DNA of 64,000 nt from Aptenodytes patagonicus (taxonomy: Eukaryota > Chordata > Aves > Sphenisciformes > Spheniscidae): assembly GCF_965638725.1 (NCBI RefSeq), contig NC_134982.1, forward strand, positions 75,158,155-75,222,154. The letters run 5' to 3'. A program made the translations under genes and the position numbers. The notes beneath the pieces were generated by a model. It was not told the DNA's origin. It did not search any database and saw only the letters and a list, made by a program, of their open reading frames with translations. Positions 36,301-49,500 of this stretch are shown here, one piece after another; positions within the stretch are counted from its first letter, which is position 1, and each line of letters starts with the position of its first letter.

Positions 36301-39300
36301 TTTTGAAATGCATTCCCCACTCCCTTCCATTAGTCCTTTTCACCAGCTGGAATGCAGAGTCTTATCTTTTGATGGATTAGCCCACATTTCCATACTTCAG
36401 GGAGATGAAGGGGTGTGCTGCTACCTGCTCTTTAATGAATAAGTACATCATATTTTACCTAAAGTCATGAAATTGGTGCTCTGAGAAATGGGACTATTAT
36501 TAAAGCTAGTAACTTAATTTAAAAAAGGAAGTCATGTGCTTTAAGATGAGATTTTAGACTATGAATACTGCCTCTATTATCCAGTGAGTCCTTGATGTTG
36601 TTTGAAGGAGACAGTCACCTTGAAAAATGTAAGCCTTGTGGTTTAACTGTGTTTTGGAGCTGTATTTACCTGATTCCTTTAGTTTACGAAGGAGTATCTT
36701 CTGTACTTTTGAAGGCAGTGCTGGGCCCTTGCCTTTCCTTCACTGCTGTGGTAGGGAATAACTTTGCAAAATGTAGGACCCAGGTGATACTGCTGTATGT
36801 GCAATGAAGAGTTATTGTGTTCTTCTGGATGTTTCTATAGATCCACTCAGTGAAACAGAGCGCAGACAGAAAAAAATGACCCTGCCCTGCTAGCCAGTGC
36901 AGGTAAGGTCAGCCAACACGCCCCTGCGGAAAGCTGAAATGCACTGGGGCTGCAGCCTTAAGGATGAACGACAGAACCAGGTGACAGGTCAAGAACGAAC
37001 TTTAACGCTTTCTGCTCCCACTGCAGTATGCATGGGTCTGAGCCCATCTTTGGGGCATCAGCACACTCGTCTTGGTGCCTGCTGTTCAAGCAAGTGAATC
37101 TCTTTCACTGAGCTGGCACTTTGTCCATGCTTTGGCCTGTAAGGCAACCTTCCTTGTATGGAAGATGGCAGTGTTATCTTTAGATAAGAGTACAGTAACT
37201 TGTTTTTTTTAAAGGGAAACACATGACAGTTTGCTTCGTGGTCCGTCTTGTCATAATAGTCTGAATTGAAATTTAAACTATTTAGTGTTCTGGATTTGTT
37301 GTGCCCTCAGAGAATAACTTCCAAGAGTGTATTTTATTTAGATATGTTTTACAAGACATAAACGCCAGAAATGTCTTTCCAAGGATTGAATAGTCTTCCT
37401 AATTTAGAGTAATGTTCAAAATAACAGAATTTCATCATCTAGATATTCTACCAGCTTATGCTACTGCGCTCAGCACCTAAATTAATTATATGCTGCAAAG
37501 AGCTTCCTCTAACCTTCTCTCTCCCAGTTGTCAGACTGGAAAATAGGCTTTAATAACACATCTGGGAGTTCAACCTGGGGAGAAACAGACCTGAATATCC
37601 AAGTGCCCTTGCCACCCACTTCTCTTCTATATCAAGGCTTCTCAAAGTTGAGTGCCTCTTCTGCTGATAAAATAACCCAGATCCAAAACAATTAGAGCCT
37701 TGAAAGCTTTGAATTTTCCCTGGAGGCTTCCAGGCAGCCAGTGCAGCTGTCTGAGCAGCAATGTAATGCTCTCCTGTTGTAAAGTCCCACTTAATAAGTG
37801 GACTGCCAGGTTCCAAACTAGCTTTGGCATCCAAATGGCGTCATTAAATAGAAAGAGAGATTAGGGCTAGATGGGGAATAGGCCAGCCTGAATCTGAAAC
37901 AACATTAATCCACAGCTTTTCCAGTTGCATATACATCTTTCTGAAAAGTGCTAGTGCTCTGTCAACACTCAACAGCTAAGATTGAGTGCCAAGCAAAAAT
38001 ATTTATCATTGTCTGTATGGGGGTCTTTTAAAGTATATATTCATACCCAAACTGTTCTGCTGTGGCATTTATAACACATGGTATCTAAGAGATACCATGA
38101 ACTTTTCTGTACCCCATATATGTTGTCAAGTGTTTAGTGACAAAGCATAGCAGACATTGGTTCACAGTGGGTCTCCCTTCAAAATGTGGTTGAAATATTT
38201 AAAGGGTAGTGAAATTCTGCACAATTTCCACTTTTTTCTTTCTTTCCTAAGGTATTTGCCCCATAATGGCAGGCCAAGATAATACAGGATAGACTTACTG
38301 GGTTTTGCATGAAACATAATTCAGAGTGTGTTCAAAAGGTGTATAACTTCTCTATATAAATACTGGGATCACTGGGAACTTGGGCAAGGAGGACAGTTTG
38401 CAGGACTTTGCATATGGTCCTTTGATGATCAGCTCTAAGCACAGGTGGAGGAGGGATCATGGTAGCTTTAAGCAGGAGCTGAGAAGTTCCATGGGGAACC
38501 TCTAAGAGTGGAGGGAAATAAATCAGGAGAAAACTTGGAGACAGATCTAGTAGCAGCCATGCTTAGGGGAGTATTTTAAGTAGCTCTTGTACACCAGGAA
38601 GGAGCTAGGCTGGATTCTGAGTATGAGTGATGCTCCTCTTGCCTCTCTCCATAGTATTGTAACTATATCTTTCTTTTATCTCTGTGTGTCCTATGGTAAA
38701 CAGAACCTTTCTCTTCTCATTTCCTACTGTAGCAAATGCTGGTAGGTAGGTTGGACCTAGGTGGGAATATAAGCTTGTCTGATGGTTGATGTTACGTGGA
38801 GATCTCCTTGCTTCCTCTCCTGAAAAGGTTGTTGTGCATTGTGTCCTCTTATATAAAACACTGCCAGCACAGGCTGAAAGAGAGGGCTCCACTTTGCAGG
38901 GCTTGGGTCATTAATTCAGCTGACATCCTCAGGTTAACCAGCATCCAGCCAGTCCTGTCTGGTGCTTTAAAGGCTATAATGGTTTTCACCTGTTGGAGAG
39001 ATCACAATTCTATCCTTCAGCTACATGGGATCACTGGGGAAAGCTGGTTTTAGCTGTGTCTTTTCTGTAATGTGACTTGAGTGGTTGAAAACAAAATCCT
39101 CAATCAAATAGCTCTTAATGGAGCTGGAAACTGAATCAATGTGTGCTTTGTGGACCTGACAGAGTGCCTTCATGTTACATTAATGTTACAGCAATCCCAG
39201 GAGGAGATATAATTTCGCCACTAGTTCCAGGAAAGCATTGTTTCTGCTGTTTATCCTCAAGCAATCTTAACCATTTAGGTGGTCACATTGGCTGAAAAGC

Positions 39301-42168
39301 CTTGGCATTTGTGTCTTCTGTCAGCTTCTGATACAAAGAACAATTTGCTATTTTAATCCTGACCTGAAACTATATCTGCTTTGTTGGAGGGGAAGGGGAG
39401 AGCAAGCAAGGATTCAAAAATATAAAAGGAGGGGACTTCTGTTTTGTCAAAATGCAGTAAGATTATAGCCCTTTCTGATCCACGTTTTTGACAAATAAAT
39501 CCTAAAGAGATGTCACAATTATAAGAGCAGAATTAAGTTCAGAGAGCAGCTTGAATACAACCATTGTCCTGAGAGAAGCCTTGAGCAGCGTTTGAGTTAG
39601 ACGAAACAGTAACTGGATTTTGCTGTTTACTTTTTGCTGGGTAGGAATGGCAAACAATACTCTAATCGCAAAGGGACAAAGGGCACTGAGTTCCACTCTT
39701 GGTCACCTTCATATAAATATATAATCTCTTCATTGCTAGGAGCGGAAGATTTTCTTGGTTTATGCTGCTAAGTTTGGGCAAAACTTGTTTCCATGTACTT
39801 CAAGATAAAATCTGGAAGGCATTACGTAATGCCAGCAGAGGGGTTATATTTTGCATTGGAGAGTTCTAGAAAAGTTTTCTTAATGCAGAAGCAAGGCTAA
39901 TAATTTGGTCATATGCTTCCTTTTCCCTCTGGGTACTGTGTTTCCTCCTTAACTTTAGCATCACTCACACCGCTTAGCAAACACCAAAGAGATTGCATTA
40001 CCGTAGAAATACACAAGTCCCTGCCTCTCCTCATCAGCTGTCAGCCACAGAAACCTGTGAGAATACCCCACAGGTGAGTAGAAACAGGCAGGCAGCAGAG
40101 GTAAACAAGATGATTCATGCATGTCTCTTGACCTCAGCAGTGTTTCTCTTTCACTCCTGAAACTGCTAGCAAATTTAGTCTGCTGGTGTTCAGCTGCTCT
40201 CCAAACAAAACAGGATTCCTTCTGCGAGACAGTGCCGTGGGTTTTGACAGCAATAACTGTATCTGAGTAACCTACCCACAGGTTATCGCCAGGGTCGGAC
40301 CTCAGTTAAATATGTCCCCCCTCAGCAAATTTTCAGCCCAGACACCATGCTCTTGAGGCAGTTATGACAGACCCGGAGTAAAAGCCGGCAACCAGTGGCA
40401 GTATGCACCAAAACGTGCTCAGGCCTCTGGCACCGCAACGAGGCCACCAAATGTTCTTGCTGATGCCATTCAGCTGCTGGAAATGAATTGTTCTACGGGC
40501 AACTATAATTATCAGGACAATCAGCAGAGGGAATAGCTGTCTTTCTGAATCACTGAACTAGAAAATAGGCTTTTGACAGGATCATCATAATCTCTGGCCA
40601 ACATCAACAAAAAAGGATTCCAGCCCTAATGAAGCTGTCATGGGGCTATGCAATGGCTTTATTCGGAGTTCTTGTATCATCCCTTCTCATGTCCTGCCTC
40701 TTGCCAAGTCTGGGAACAGTGAGCTCTGGTTGCAAGTAGTAGCCATTATGCAGGAGCTGGTTGTGGATGCTCTGTGAGCCACCTGTAAGAATGGCAAAGC
40801 TATTCTTACAGCACTTTTTATATCACTTTAACATCACTGCTGCTGCTTGCCACCATACTGCATATGGTGGAAAATTTCCAAATTGCAGAAAGCCATCTTA
40901 AATTATATTTAAAAAAAAATTGAAAATAAGTCAATATATAAAAAAGCTGATTCTGTGTCCACTCATGATAACAACAATGCTGTTTGAAATGCCCCCTGCC
41001 AAACCATGTTCTTTTACCAGGTATGTCAGTGGGAAATTTCCAGGGTGTGATGCTTTGGAAGAAGTGAAAAATCAGGCCTGGTGGCACAGTTCCTAAATAT
41101 AACAGAGAGAAGATTTACTGCTATAATATTTCTGCTTAATGCCAACAACTTCAATGTATGTTCACCATATTTTAAAAATACCACAGTAACATGTGAGTCT
41201 AGGGACTTTGGAGTAGAGTATTTAGACTTTCTATTAAGAATATTTACAGCATCTGGAAGCATATTAGATGTATTGCCATATTTAAAAAAAAAAAGAAGTT
41301 CTGAATCTTGTTTTTTATAGGAAAGAAACAGTCTCTTTCTGTTTGTAATCAGGTGCACGTGTATGGTGGGGAGGGTAAATAGTCTATCAGTCCCACATGG
41401 GAGGGGGTGGAGACCACACTTTTGGGTCTGAGTTGTTCTGGGGAGTAGAAATAAAGCTACGAATGAATGCCTAGAAGAGACACATTTGTTTGCAGCAGCA
41501 GGTGCAAGCCATATAGTGGTGGTACCTGCTCCTGAGAGCAGATCTGGCCTCACTGCACTTCAGACTCTCCCTCAGCAACACCAGCATCATCTTGCCTTCA
41601 ACACAGGTGCAGACATCTCAGCAGTGCAGCCATGGCTGTTTGCAGTCCAAGCCACTGCAGACCAACCTACTGCCTGTTGTGGCCTTGCCGAGGTTGGTGA
41701 ATACTCTTTATGTTGCCAGAACTATTTGAGAAGCAACTATGCTAGATCTGTGCCATACATAGGAGCTTCAATGGGAGAGTATGGTGTGAAAGAAGATTAC
41801 TGTGTTGAATTTGCCTTTATGGCAGCAGGCCTTTACTGTGCAGTAATTTGGGTTTAAGTCAGAACTTAATGTTAGGTATTGTGTAGAGCATGGTTATGCT
41901 GTGAACAATGAAGAGCTATTAAAATCACGAGCCAGTCATAATGCATACTGACATGAAACACCCTATGGGCTACCAACTGAAAGGAGTGCACGGAGATATA
42001 ATCCTATAAGAAAGTATATTTAATTTTGCATGCATTGTGGCTTTAACCTATTCAGAATTTAATTGATCGATTCTCTGTATGTGTTGATTTTTTTTGTCTG
42101 TTTTCAATTTTTTTGCTATACCATTTTTCTACAGATGGCACAGGGGAGCTAAGTCATGCTGGTGATTT

Positions 42169-42188
42169 AAAAAAAAAAAAAAAAAAAA
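42169..42188. repeat. Poly-A tract (A20)
   Basis: Twenty consecutive A. No retrotransposed sequence or target duplication was recognised upstream. Confidence 0.85.
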
Positions 42189-43712
42189 GGAAAACTTTTT
42201 TAAAGGTGACCGTAGAGGAAGATCTCCTCTGCAGATAGGAAGGGTACATAGTGTTCTCTTCCTTCTTTCAAGATATTCTGCTGTACAAACACATCCAAGT
42301 CAGTGAGCCAAAAATGGTAAAAAGGTAGGCATATTCTATTATGGTACTTTGCTCTTATGTTTCCTCCTTCCTTCCTCACATCACAAGGCACCCTTTGTAC
42401 CCTGGATATTAGTTTTAATAGCTGGAAAAAATTACTTTTTTTTTTTTAAAAAGTGGTTTTTATTTAGCTTGTAAGAGAACTTTCAAACACAATACCTTTG
42501 ATAGCAGCTTAGTTACATGTCACTGGCTATATGCTCAGAGGGTGTAGCATGGCATAGTCCTGTGGTTTCAGTACAGCTCTGTAACTTATAGTCAGTAGTA
42601 AGGCCAGTCCTAACATACACAGAATTGGGTGTCGGTAAACACAAAGACATACTTACTTCAAAACCAGATTGAGTTGTTTAAGTTACGTTTCCACGTTTTT
42701 TTTAATCACACTATTTTGAAGCTTCACATGCCTATAGCCCCTGACACAAGAGCCTCCTATAACCTATTTCAGTGCAAAATCAGCTGGTCTGAACTGCCAT
42801 TAATGGTGGCTGAGCTAAAGGAAGATGCTTTATTTTTTAGTAAAGCTGACCCAGTTTTGGGGGTGTTAATCATCATCAAATGTGAGGCAATAAGCTGCTG
42901 TGGACAATAACTTCTTCAATGCCCCAGTTGATTCCGCCAGCCAGTATTTAGCAATGGCCTCCTTTGACTTGGTTTAAGCTGATTCAGGGCCTTGACATAA
43001 AACTAAATAAGGAAGTTCAATACAGGATGGAGTAAAAACTATCTCCACGTTTAAATTGGGTTTCACCAAGCCACAGCAATTTCTTGTAGACTCAAATCAA
43101 AACCATAAGCTGGCCACTTGAAAAAGGAAAGAGGATGAGGCAGGCTCTAATTTTATCCTGCTTTCCCAAGAAAACAGAGTTTATGATAGCATCTTGGTTA
43201 CATATATGTTTCTATTCTTCTCACTGTCCCCAGATCAAGTTTGATTTTGCTAGCCAGTTTCATAAAATTGATTAAGGGATACAAATCTCAAAGATGGTAT
43301 GTTCCAGCAACTCATATGCAAATTTATGTCAGGGTAGACAAATAGATGTACACACATTTTGTGATCTATCAAGAAGGCAGCATAAATTTAGTCATGTCAG
43401 GCACAAAAACCCAAAACAAAACAAAAAACAGACGGAAAAGAGCCATGGGTAAACAACCCTTGTAAGCTCCACTTGCAAGATCTTGGTTCTTTCAGAGCAT
43501 CCAAGCACATCTAGCACCAAATGGAGCAACATCACAACAGGTTGTTCCTGCCAGTTTAAATCATGTGTACCACTATGATCTGCCCCATCTGTGTCCTTCC
43601 CCATTCTGGATTGCCAACAGTGGAAGATAGCAGTCCTCAACCATTTGATGCTGAATTAAATTGCATTGCAGTTTGCTCATACTGACAACAATTAATCTGA
43701 ATACCTGATCTC

Positions 43713-43731
43713 TTTTTTTTTTTTTTTTTTT
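43713..43731. repeat. Poly-T tract (T19)
   Basis: About nineteen consecutive T followed by a pyrimidine-rich tail; no associated element was recognised. Confidence 0.85.
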
Positions 43732-45474
43732 CCTTTTCCCCTTGAGCTGTGTATTTTGTGTGGTAGGAAGAGGAAAGACCCTTGACTTCAGCATCTTTGC
43801 TGTATGTGCTTAGAATAATAGGGCATACATGACTGAATTAATTCCTGGTTAAATTCTGCTGAAGTAAATTGCCTGAGTTCACAGTCCTGGTTTCTGGCTT
43901 CTCTCCCAGCAGCAAAGAAGCAACTTCTGTCGAGTGTGCTGGTGAACGTAGCCGTGGTAATGATGTAGTGCACAACATGACTACAGAGAAGGGAGGTGCA
44001 GGCATCTTCCTGTTTGGAAGGTCAGCTGTCCTTGACATGTTTTTAAGCACTTTGTCCCTTTCACCCCTTGCTCTTGCTGGAGTACGCTAGCACCTCTAGC
44101 AATTTGTGATGGTTAGAAAAGAAGAAAGGGGTTGTGGATTGAAGTTCAGGAAAAGAACCGTGTCTGTAGTTTGTCCTTTCTGAGCTCTAGTTTGTCACCA
44201 AAAATAAATTCTTCCTAGGCAAAGGTGGCAGGTTCTTGATATGCTTTAATGATTATGAATCACAGAAAAGAGAATGCTGTCCTCAAAGACACTGTCTATC
44301 CTTGTTTGAGTGTGTATAACAAAATGGATCTTGTCAACCACACCTACTGCATTTTTAAAACATCTTTCTGTGCAGTGTTTAGAGGGATGCAAACTTTAAA
44401 CTTTTGGGGATACTGTGACTATATAAAACTATAGCTTATGCAGGTCATTCAGTTGTTTTTCATAGGGAACTTGTCTGAAAATTGTTTTACTGTGTTGATG
44501 GGTTTTGACCTGGCATTGTCCCAATATTATGTTTAAGTCTTTCCAAATTTTTGTGTGTCATTTTCTTTTTTACCTATTCCTTCTTAGGGGTCTGATCCCA
44601 CAAACTCTCTGTACGTGTATTTTACTGTCTTCAATTTCCTACCTAGGGATATGGGTTACAGTAATGACAACGTCAAACCAGGCTGCAGCTCAGGAAAAAG
44701 AAAGGACTGACTCACTGCCTGAAAGCAGGGAATTGGTAATGAGATAAAAGCAGTTCTACCAGTGACTTAAACCTGCTCATTCTGTTATCAGAAAGAAGAT
44801 TATTTCTACTGCCATTTGTTCAGATAGCTCTGCGAGAAACACCTAATGGCTGTCACACTAAAACTAAAAAGTTGTTTGAAAAAGGGTTACTTCTCAGGCT
44901 GTTCTTGCTGGGTTTGTGAAGGTACAAGGGTGCAGAGAGACAGCAGTTGGGCCCTTCTGCGATGGTATGGTTGGGGTGCATAGCGGGGAAAAAGAGGCCA
45001 CCTTCCTTTGCCTTTCACAGTGGGAAAGGAGGCAATGCCAGTCTTCAACAAACCTTGTTGGTTTGCTGCAATCTTCTGCAAACCTGTGAAGTGGGCAAGC
45101 AGCCCTCTCCCCCATGCCTTCCGAGATAACAATTCCTCCAGAGGAGACACTGACCAGTCCCCAGGGACATTTGTCAATGCTTGCCACGCTGTTCTTGTTC
45201 TCAGAAGAATGCCTTAAATTTTGCATAGTTCTTTGTCTTGCATCTTCGTTAGGCTGTACAGTTCCTCGTGGGTTTCTGCTGCTTGAAAAGACAGGCATTT
45301 GGGTTTTGTTCACTCAGTCTTGGTGAAAACAGGATTTTCCAAACTCAGTCAGCATTGCTGTTGGGTTTGAAATGTTTCCACTTAAGAATAAAGAGTTTGG
45401 CATGCAGCCATTTTATTGCATTGGGTGGCACTGAAACAGGTCTCTGCTGTCACCATCTCTCTTTCTCCCCTCCT

Positions 45475-45487
45475 CCCCCCCCCCCCC
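45475..45487. repeat. Poly-C tract
   Basis: Thirteen consecutive C within a longer pyrimidine-rich stretch beginning near 45459. It is likely length-variable and error-prone in sequencing. Confidence 0.8.
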
Positions 45488-46249
45488 TTTTTATTTGCCA
45501 GTGGAAAAGATGGGTCAGATGGAAAGGTCTTTGTTGGCATGAAAAAGAAAGAGCTTTTTGTCCAAGCTGTATATATATACTCAGCTGGGAGAATGTGTTT
45601 TGTTGTTCTTTGGTTTTTTTGCCTACTGAGACAATGAAATCACTGTAACTGCAAAGGTGGATTTAGCTATACAAACGGTTGTGTATCAGCCTACTCCCAT
45701 AAACGCCAAGGATTAGATAAACCAAAAACCCCTTTAGCTGATAAAAGAGCAACACTAATACGATTATTTATCTTATCCTCCTACCCTGAGGGAAGGGACC
45801 GTGGTCTTTAGTCTATGCTGATGTGGTAACGCGATACCTTTTGTGGAGGGCAAACTCCTCCAGAGCACAGTGTCTCCGAGGAGCCCTGTAAAAGAAGGTC
45901 GTGAGGGTTGAGATTTTCCTGCTGCTTGTCACAGGCCCTATTACAGCCCAAAGTTCTGCATTCGTTGCCTGAACTGTGGTAAGTTTTCCCCTAAGTTCTG
46001 CTAAGTACGGTGCAGGATTAGGCCTCTTCCCGGTAGCCGTGGGGAAGGGGGCTGCCCCTCAGATGGGGGCCGCAGGGGAGGGGGCTGCTGCGGCGTGCGC
46101 TGGGAGGTCTCGGGGCGCCCTGGGAGCTGAGGGGAGCCGCCGCCGGGGCCGCGCCCCCGCTCAGAGCCCGAAGAGGTGTTCCCCTGAGAGCGGGCACCGG
46201 TGCCTCCGCCGCGGCGGAGCTAGCCGGCAGGCGGGACGGCAGCGCCGCC

Positions 46250-46507
46250 ATTTCGGCCGCTACCGCCGACGGCCGCTCCGCGCCCGCCAGGGGGCGGCCT
46301 CCGCCGAGGGCCGCGGCGAGCGTCTGGGGCCGCGCGGCGGGAGCCCGGGGCCGGCGGGAGGGGGGGGGCGGGCCGGGCCGTTGGCAGCGGCGAGGCGCTG
46401 CCGGGGCTCGTGGTACGCGGGGGAGCCACGCCGGGCTGTCGCGTCTTTTCCCTGGCTGTCCTGCGAGGAAGGCACCTGGGCGGCCGGCGGCGCCCGGAGA
46501 GGCGGAG
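46250..46507 (+). other. MOB3B: Probable MOB3B exon 1 (non-coding), 3' end at donor
   Basis: A consensus splice donor, GGCGGAG followed by GTAAGG at 46508, lies inside the CpG island. The 5' boundary is a guess from the YY1-like site, which often overlaps transcription starts. No MOB-domain coding exon was recognised between here and 64000, so the coding exons would lie beyond the window, consistent with the long first intron of the human gene. Confidence 0.4.
46282..46300 (+). promoter_or_regulatory. CTCF-like motif in CpG island
   Basis: GCCCGCCAGGGGGCGGCCT contains the CCAGGGGGCG core of the CTCF consensus. It is predicted by motif only. Confidence 0.4.
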
Positions 46508-49500
46508 GTAAGGCGGGGGCGGCTGCGGGGGCGGCGGGTTGGGTCGGTGCATGTGAGGAGAGAGGGCGGTCTGTGCGAGGGGATGGCTCGGTCCTTGTGA
46601 GGGGAGAGGTCGGTCCCGCCGCCCCACAAACTTCCCGTTGTGAGCGGGTCGCCGATTGGGACGCGCTCCCAGCGCTCCAGCCGCGCGCCCGTTCCCCATC
46701 GCGCTCAGCCCAAATGGAGGTGCCCCCCCTCCACCCCAGCTCCTCCCAACCCCGCGGGGGGCGGGGGGGGCAGGCCACACCTGCCAAACGCGGGGGCCCG
46801 GCCGGTGTCCGCCCCCGCTGGGGAGGATCTCCCGCTCCCCCGCGGCCGTAGTTCCCCGCCGGCCCGGGGCCTCCTCTTTCGGGGGGGGGGGGGGCGGTGA
46901 AACCCGCCCTCTGTCCCTACCGAAACGGCAGGTGGGCGCCGTGTGAGAGGGCGGGACGGTCCCTATGAGGGGCGCTTGGCTCCCCGGTCACTGGCACTGT
47001 GTAGGTACAGCAGCCGACTGGCCCGGAGCCCGTGGAAAGGTGCATTTTCCTAAGGGCTTTTCTTTTTCTATTTTTTCCTCCCCTCTTTTTCCCCCTCCCC
47101 ACCCTGTCTCCAAAAGGTAGGTGGCTGCGTGCTTTCCGCCAGAGCTCCAGGGGTTTGCTCGGTCTTGCTCAGGGAGCTGCTGGCTCTGCAGACCTGTTGC
47201 CGCACGGTGGGCGCCTGGAAGCTGGCGGGATCAAGCCACACCCGGGCAGGGCGGGGGGGCTCCTGCCACCCGTCGTGTCAGGCATCGGGCGGGCGAGGGT
47301 GCACGCGGATTAAAGAGAGAAAGGAGGAGGCAAGTAGTCGTCAGACTTGGGTTTGAATTGTCTTTCCCGCTCCACCCTATTTATTTAAACCCAGCATGGT
47401 GTCCCCCTCCCAGCCCACTCGTCCTGCTGCCTTTTTGCACCGTACTCTGACACGGGGAGGTGAGATCCAGAGCCCTGCCTGCTGGTCCCGTTGTACCCAT
47501 GTTGAGCAAAGGGATGGGAGCCTCAGCACCACAGGCTGGGAGTTTGTCTTCTGGCATGGCAAATGCTGAGGTACAGCCCATTAAAAACAGCAATTTTGCT
47601 GCAGTTCTTTTAATGTTGGGGATGAATGTAGTGTCTCAAGAAACCTGCCATGCAGCTGATCTGCCAGGTCTTTTAGTTGTGGAGAGACAGGCTCAGGGTG
47701 CCGGATTTTGCTTCTAGTTTGCAAGGTTGCTCAATGAAAAATGGTTTGTGTTAAACTCCTTGTTCACTAGTGGAACACAGGATTTGAAATCTCTGCAAGT
47801 CTTTGCAGCATCATGATGTGACGACCTGACAGCTGGTCTCTCAGAGGCTGACCCAGGGCTTGTTATGGAGAAATGAGTAATTGCCGGTGCAAAGACCAGC
47901 AAACCCTAGAGGTACCCACTGTTGGCTTAAAAGAGGACAGCTGCAGTGCAAGCACAGAGCGGTCCTGGGTGGCAGGGGCTCCTGGAGAGTCCTGCTTTGC
48001 AGCTGATTGATCCTGCAGATCATCTGTCTTTCTTCTGGCAAGACTGCTGCCAGCTGGCATTTGAAGATGTAGAGGCCTTCTTGCTCCCACTTGATGGTCA
48101 GATCAACCTGTTCTGGGGATGGTTGTGGGCAGCTCTCATAAACAAAATGTTCTGATTGATGCAGGGGTGTGTCCTAAACCAAGTTAGAGCAAGAACAGGT
48201 TACCTGTATGATTATCAGATGGATAAAGGGTGGTTGAGGATCCTTCCCACCCCTGCTTAGATTGCAGTGATTTCTTATATAGGCAACAGGATTGTTTCTA
48301 TTCTCCAAGCCATTTAATTGTATTTTTACACACATATATAACTTGTATATAATGAGGGATACTCATGAGAAAATCTTACAGACATTCTTCTCAGACTGGA
48401 GAGTTTATGGGCCAGATGGTCTGCAATAGGTCAATGGAGAGCCTGTTTCCCCCTTTTCCACCATAGCAAAGCATGTTATTCAAAGACTTGCAGACTCTTC
48501 TGACTGGACCAACATTTGTGACAGTTTTGCTTCCCCACTCTGTGGGGCAGAGAAAAGAGCATTCCTGGCACAAAAAAAAAGGAGGAAACTGTCCTTTTGT
48601 AACAGAGAGTATGCACATCTCGAAGAGGGGGGGTAGGGTAGAAAGAAGAGGAACACAAGGTAGACAGGGCACAGACAAGCAATACTGGGTTCCAGAAAGT
48701 GCTAAAGAGCAAAAGGAGATGGATGCAGAATAGCGTGATGTTGTTTGGCATCAAGTAGCTTGGAATGATGATTTAATGCTGTTTGCCACAGTGTTGGTGT
48801 AGTAGCTGGTGCTGCTTAGAGCACATTAGTGAGTGATGTGAAACTTGGGACTGGACCAAATCACTTCAGCTCCTTTGCTGATATTTCTCTCATGATAAAT
48901 GTTTCTGTATCAACTGCCAGCAAAGTACTCAGCATCATCTGAGATCCCTGAGGAAGGTACTTGTGTTCTGGAACAGAAACTAAAAAGCAGAGAGGGCCAA
49001 GTGCCCTGGGAACATGGATCACAGAGTCATTTGGAATAGCAATTGTTTAAAAATGGTACAGGAAAAACGTGGTACTGTTCTTTGTTTAATATTCAGTCTT
49101 TATCATGAGTCAGGTAAGCTAAAATCTCAGATGGAATAGTTTACAGACGAAAGACAATGTTATTTTCATTTTTCTGTTTTAGGATATTATTTCAGGATTA
49201 GATGTTTCAGTAGCATCTTTGACTGATATGAGTCTTGTGAGCCTCTTCTGAGCCGGGGACTTAGGCCTGTGCAAGTAAGATGGAGACAGAAAGCTGAAAT
49301 GAGTAAGATATAACTGGAATTTTAATGCTAACTACTGTACACTTCCAGAGAAATTACCAGCTTACTACTGCAGTAAGCTTCTTTGGTGATGAGTAATTAG
49401 CACATCAATATATTAAAGGAAAAAGGCTTACAAATGAACTGCGGCTATGGCTGAAAATCTAATAGTCAGTCATACACAGACTGACTGAGAGGCTCTTTTA

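Larger units (their letters stand above)
27380..45950. other. Intergenic DNA between C9orf72 and the downstream CpG island
   Basis: About 18.5 kb of mixed composition with no recognised gene. The longest open frames (30643-31080, 145 codons; 31392-31835 antisense, 147 codons; 41026-41553 antisense, 175 codons; 41486-41857, 123 codons) have no similarity I recognise and no splice context. Purine-rich stretches occur near 32208-32330 and 34378-34440. Homopolymer tracts include A20 at 42169-42188, T19 at 43713-43731 and C13 at 45475-45487. The human interval is of similar size as I recall it. Confidence 0.55.
45960..47000 (+). promoter_or_regulatory. MOB3B: CpG-island promoter, probably MOB3B
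   Basis: A second dense CpG island about 22-24 kb downstream of the C9orf72 3' end. In human, MOB3B is the next gene in the same orientation and IFNK lies antisense in its first intron. The same relative arrangement is found here, with IFNK at 54.3-54.9 kb. The island holds a YY1-like GCCGCCATTT at 46244-46253 and a CTCF-like GCCCGCCAGGGGGCGG near 46282-46297. The long open frames crossing it on both strands are composition artefacts. Assignment to MOB3B rests on synteny, not on coding sequence. Confidence 0.65.

Noticed and set aside
45976..46946. Open frames of 291, 203, 186 and 175 codons in the second CpG island
   Set aside because: The same composition effect. Overlapping frames on both strands are equally open and have no recognisable domain.
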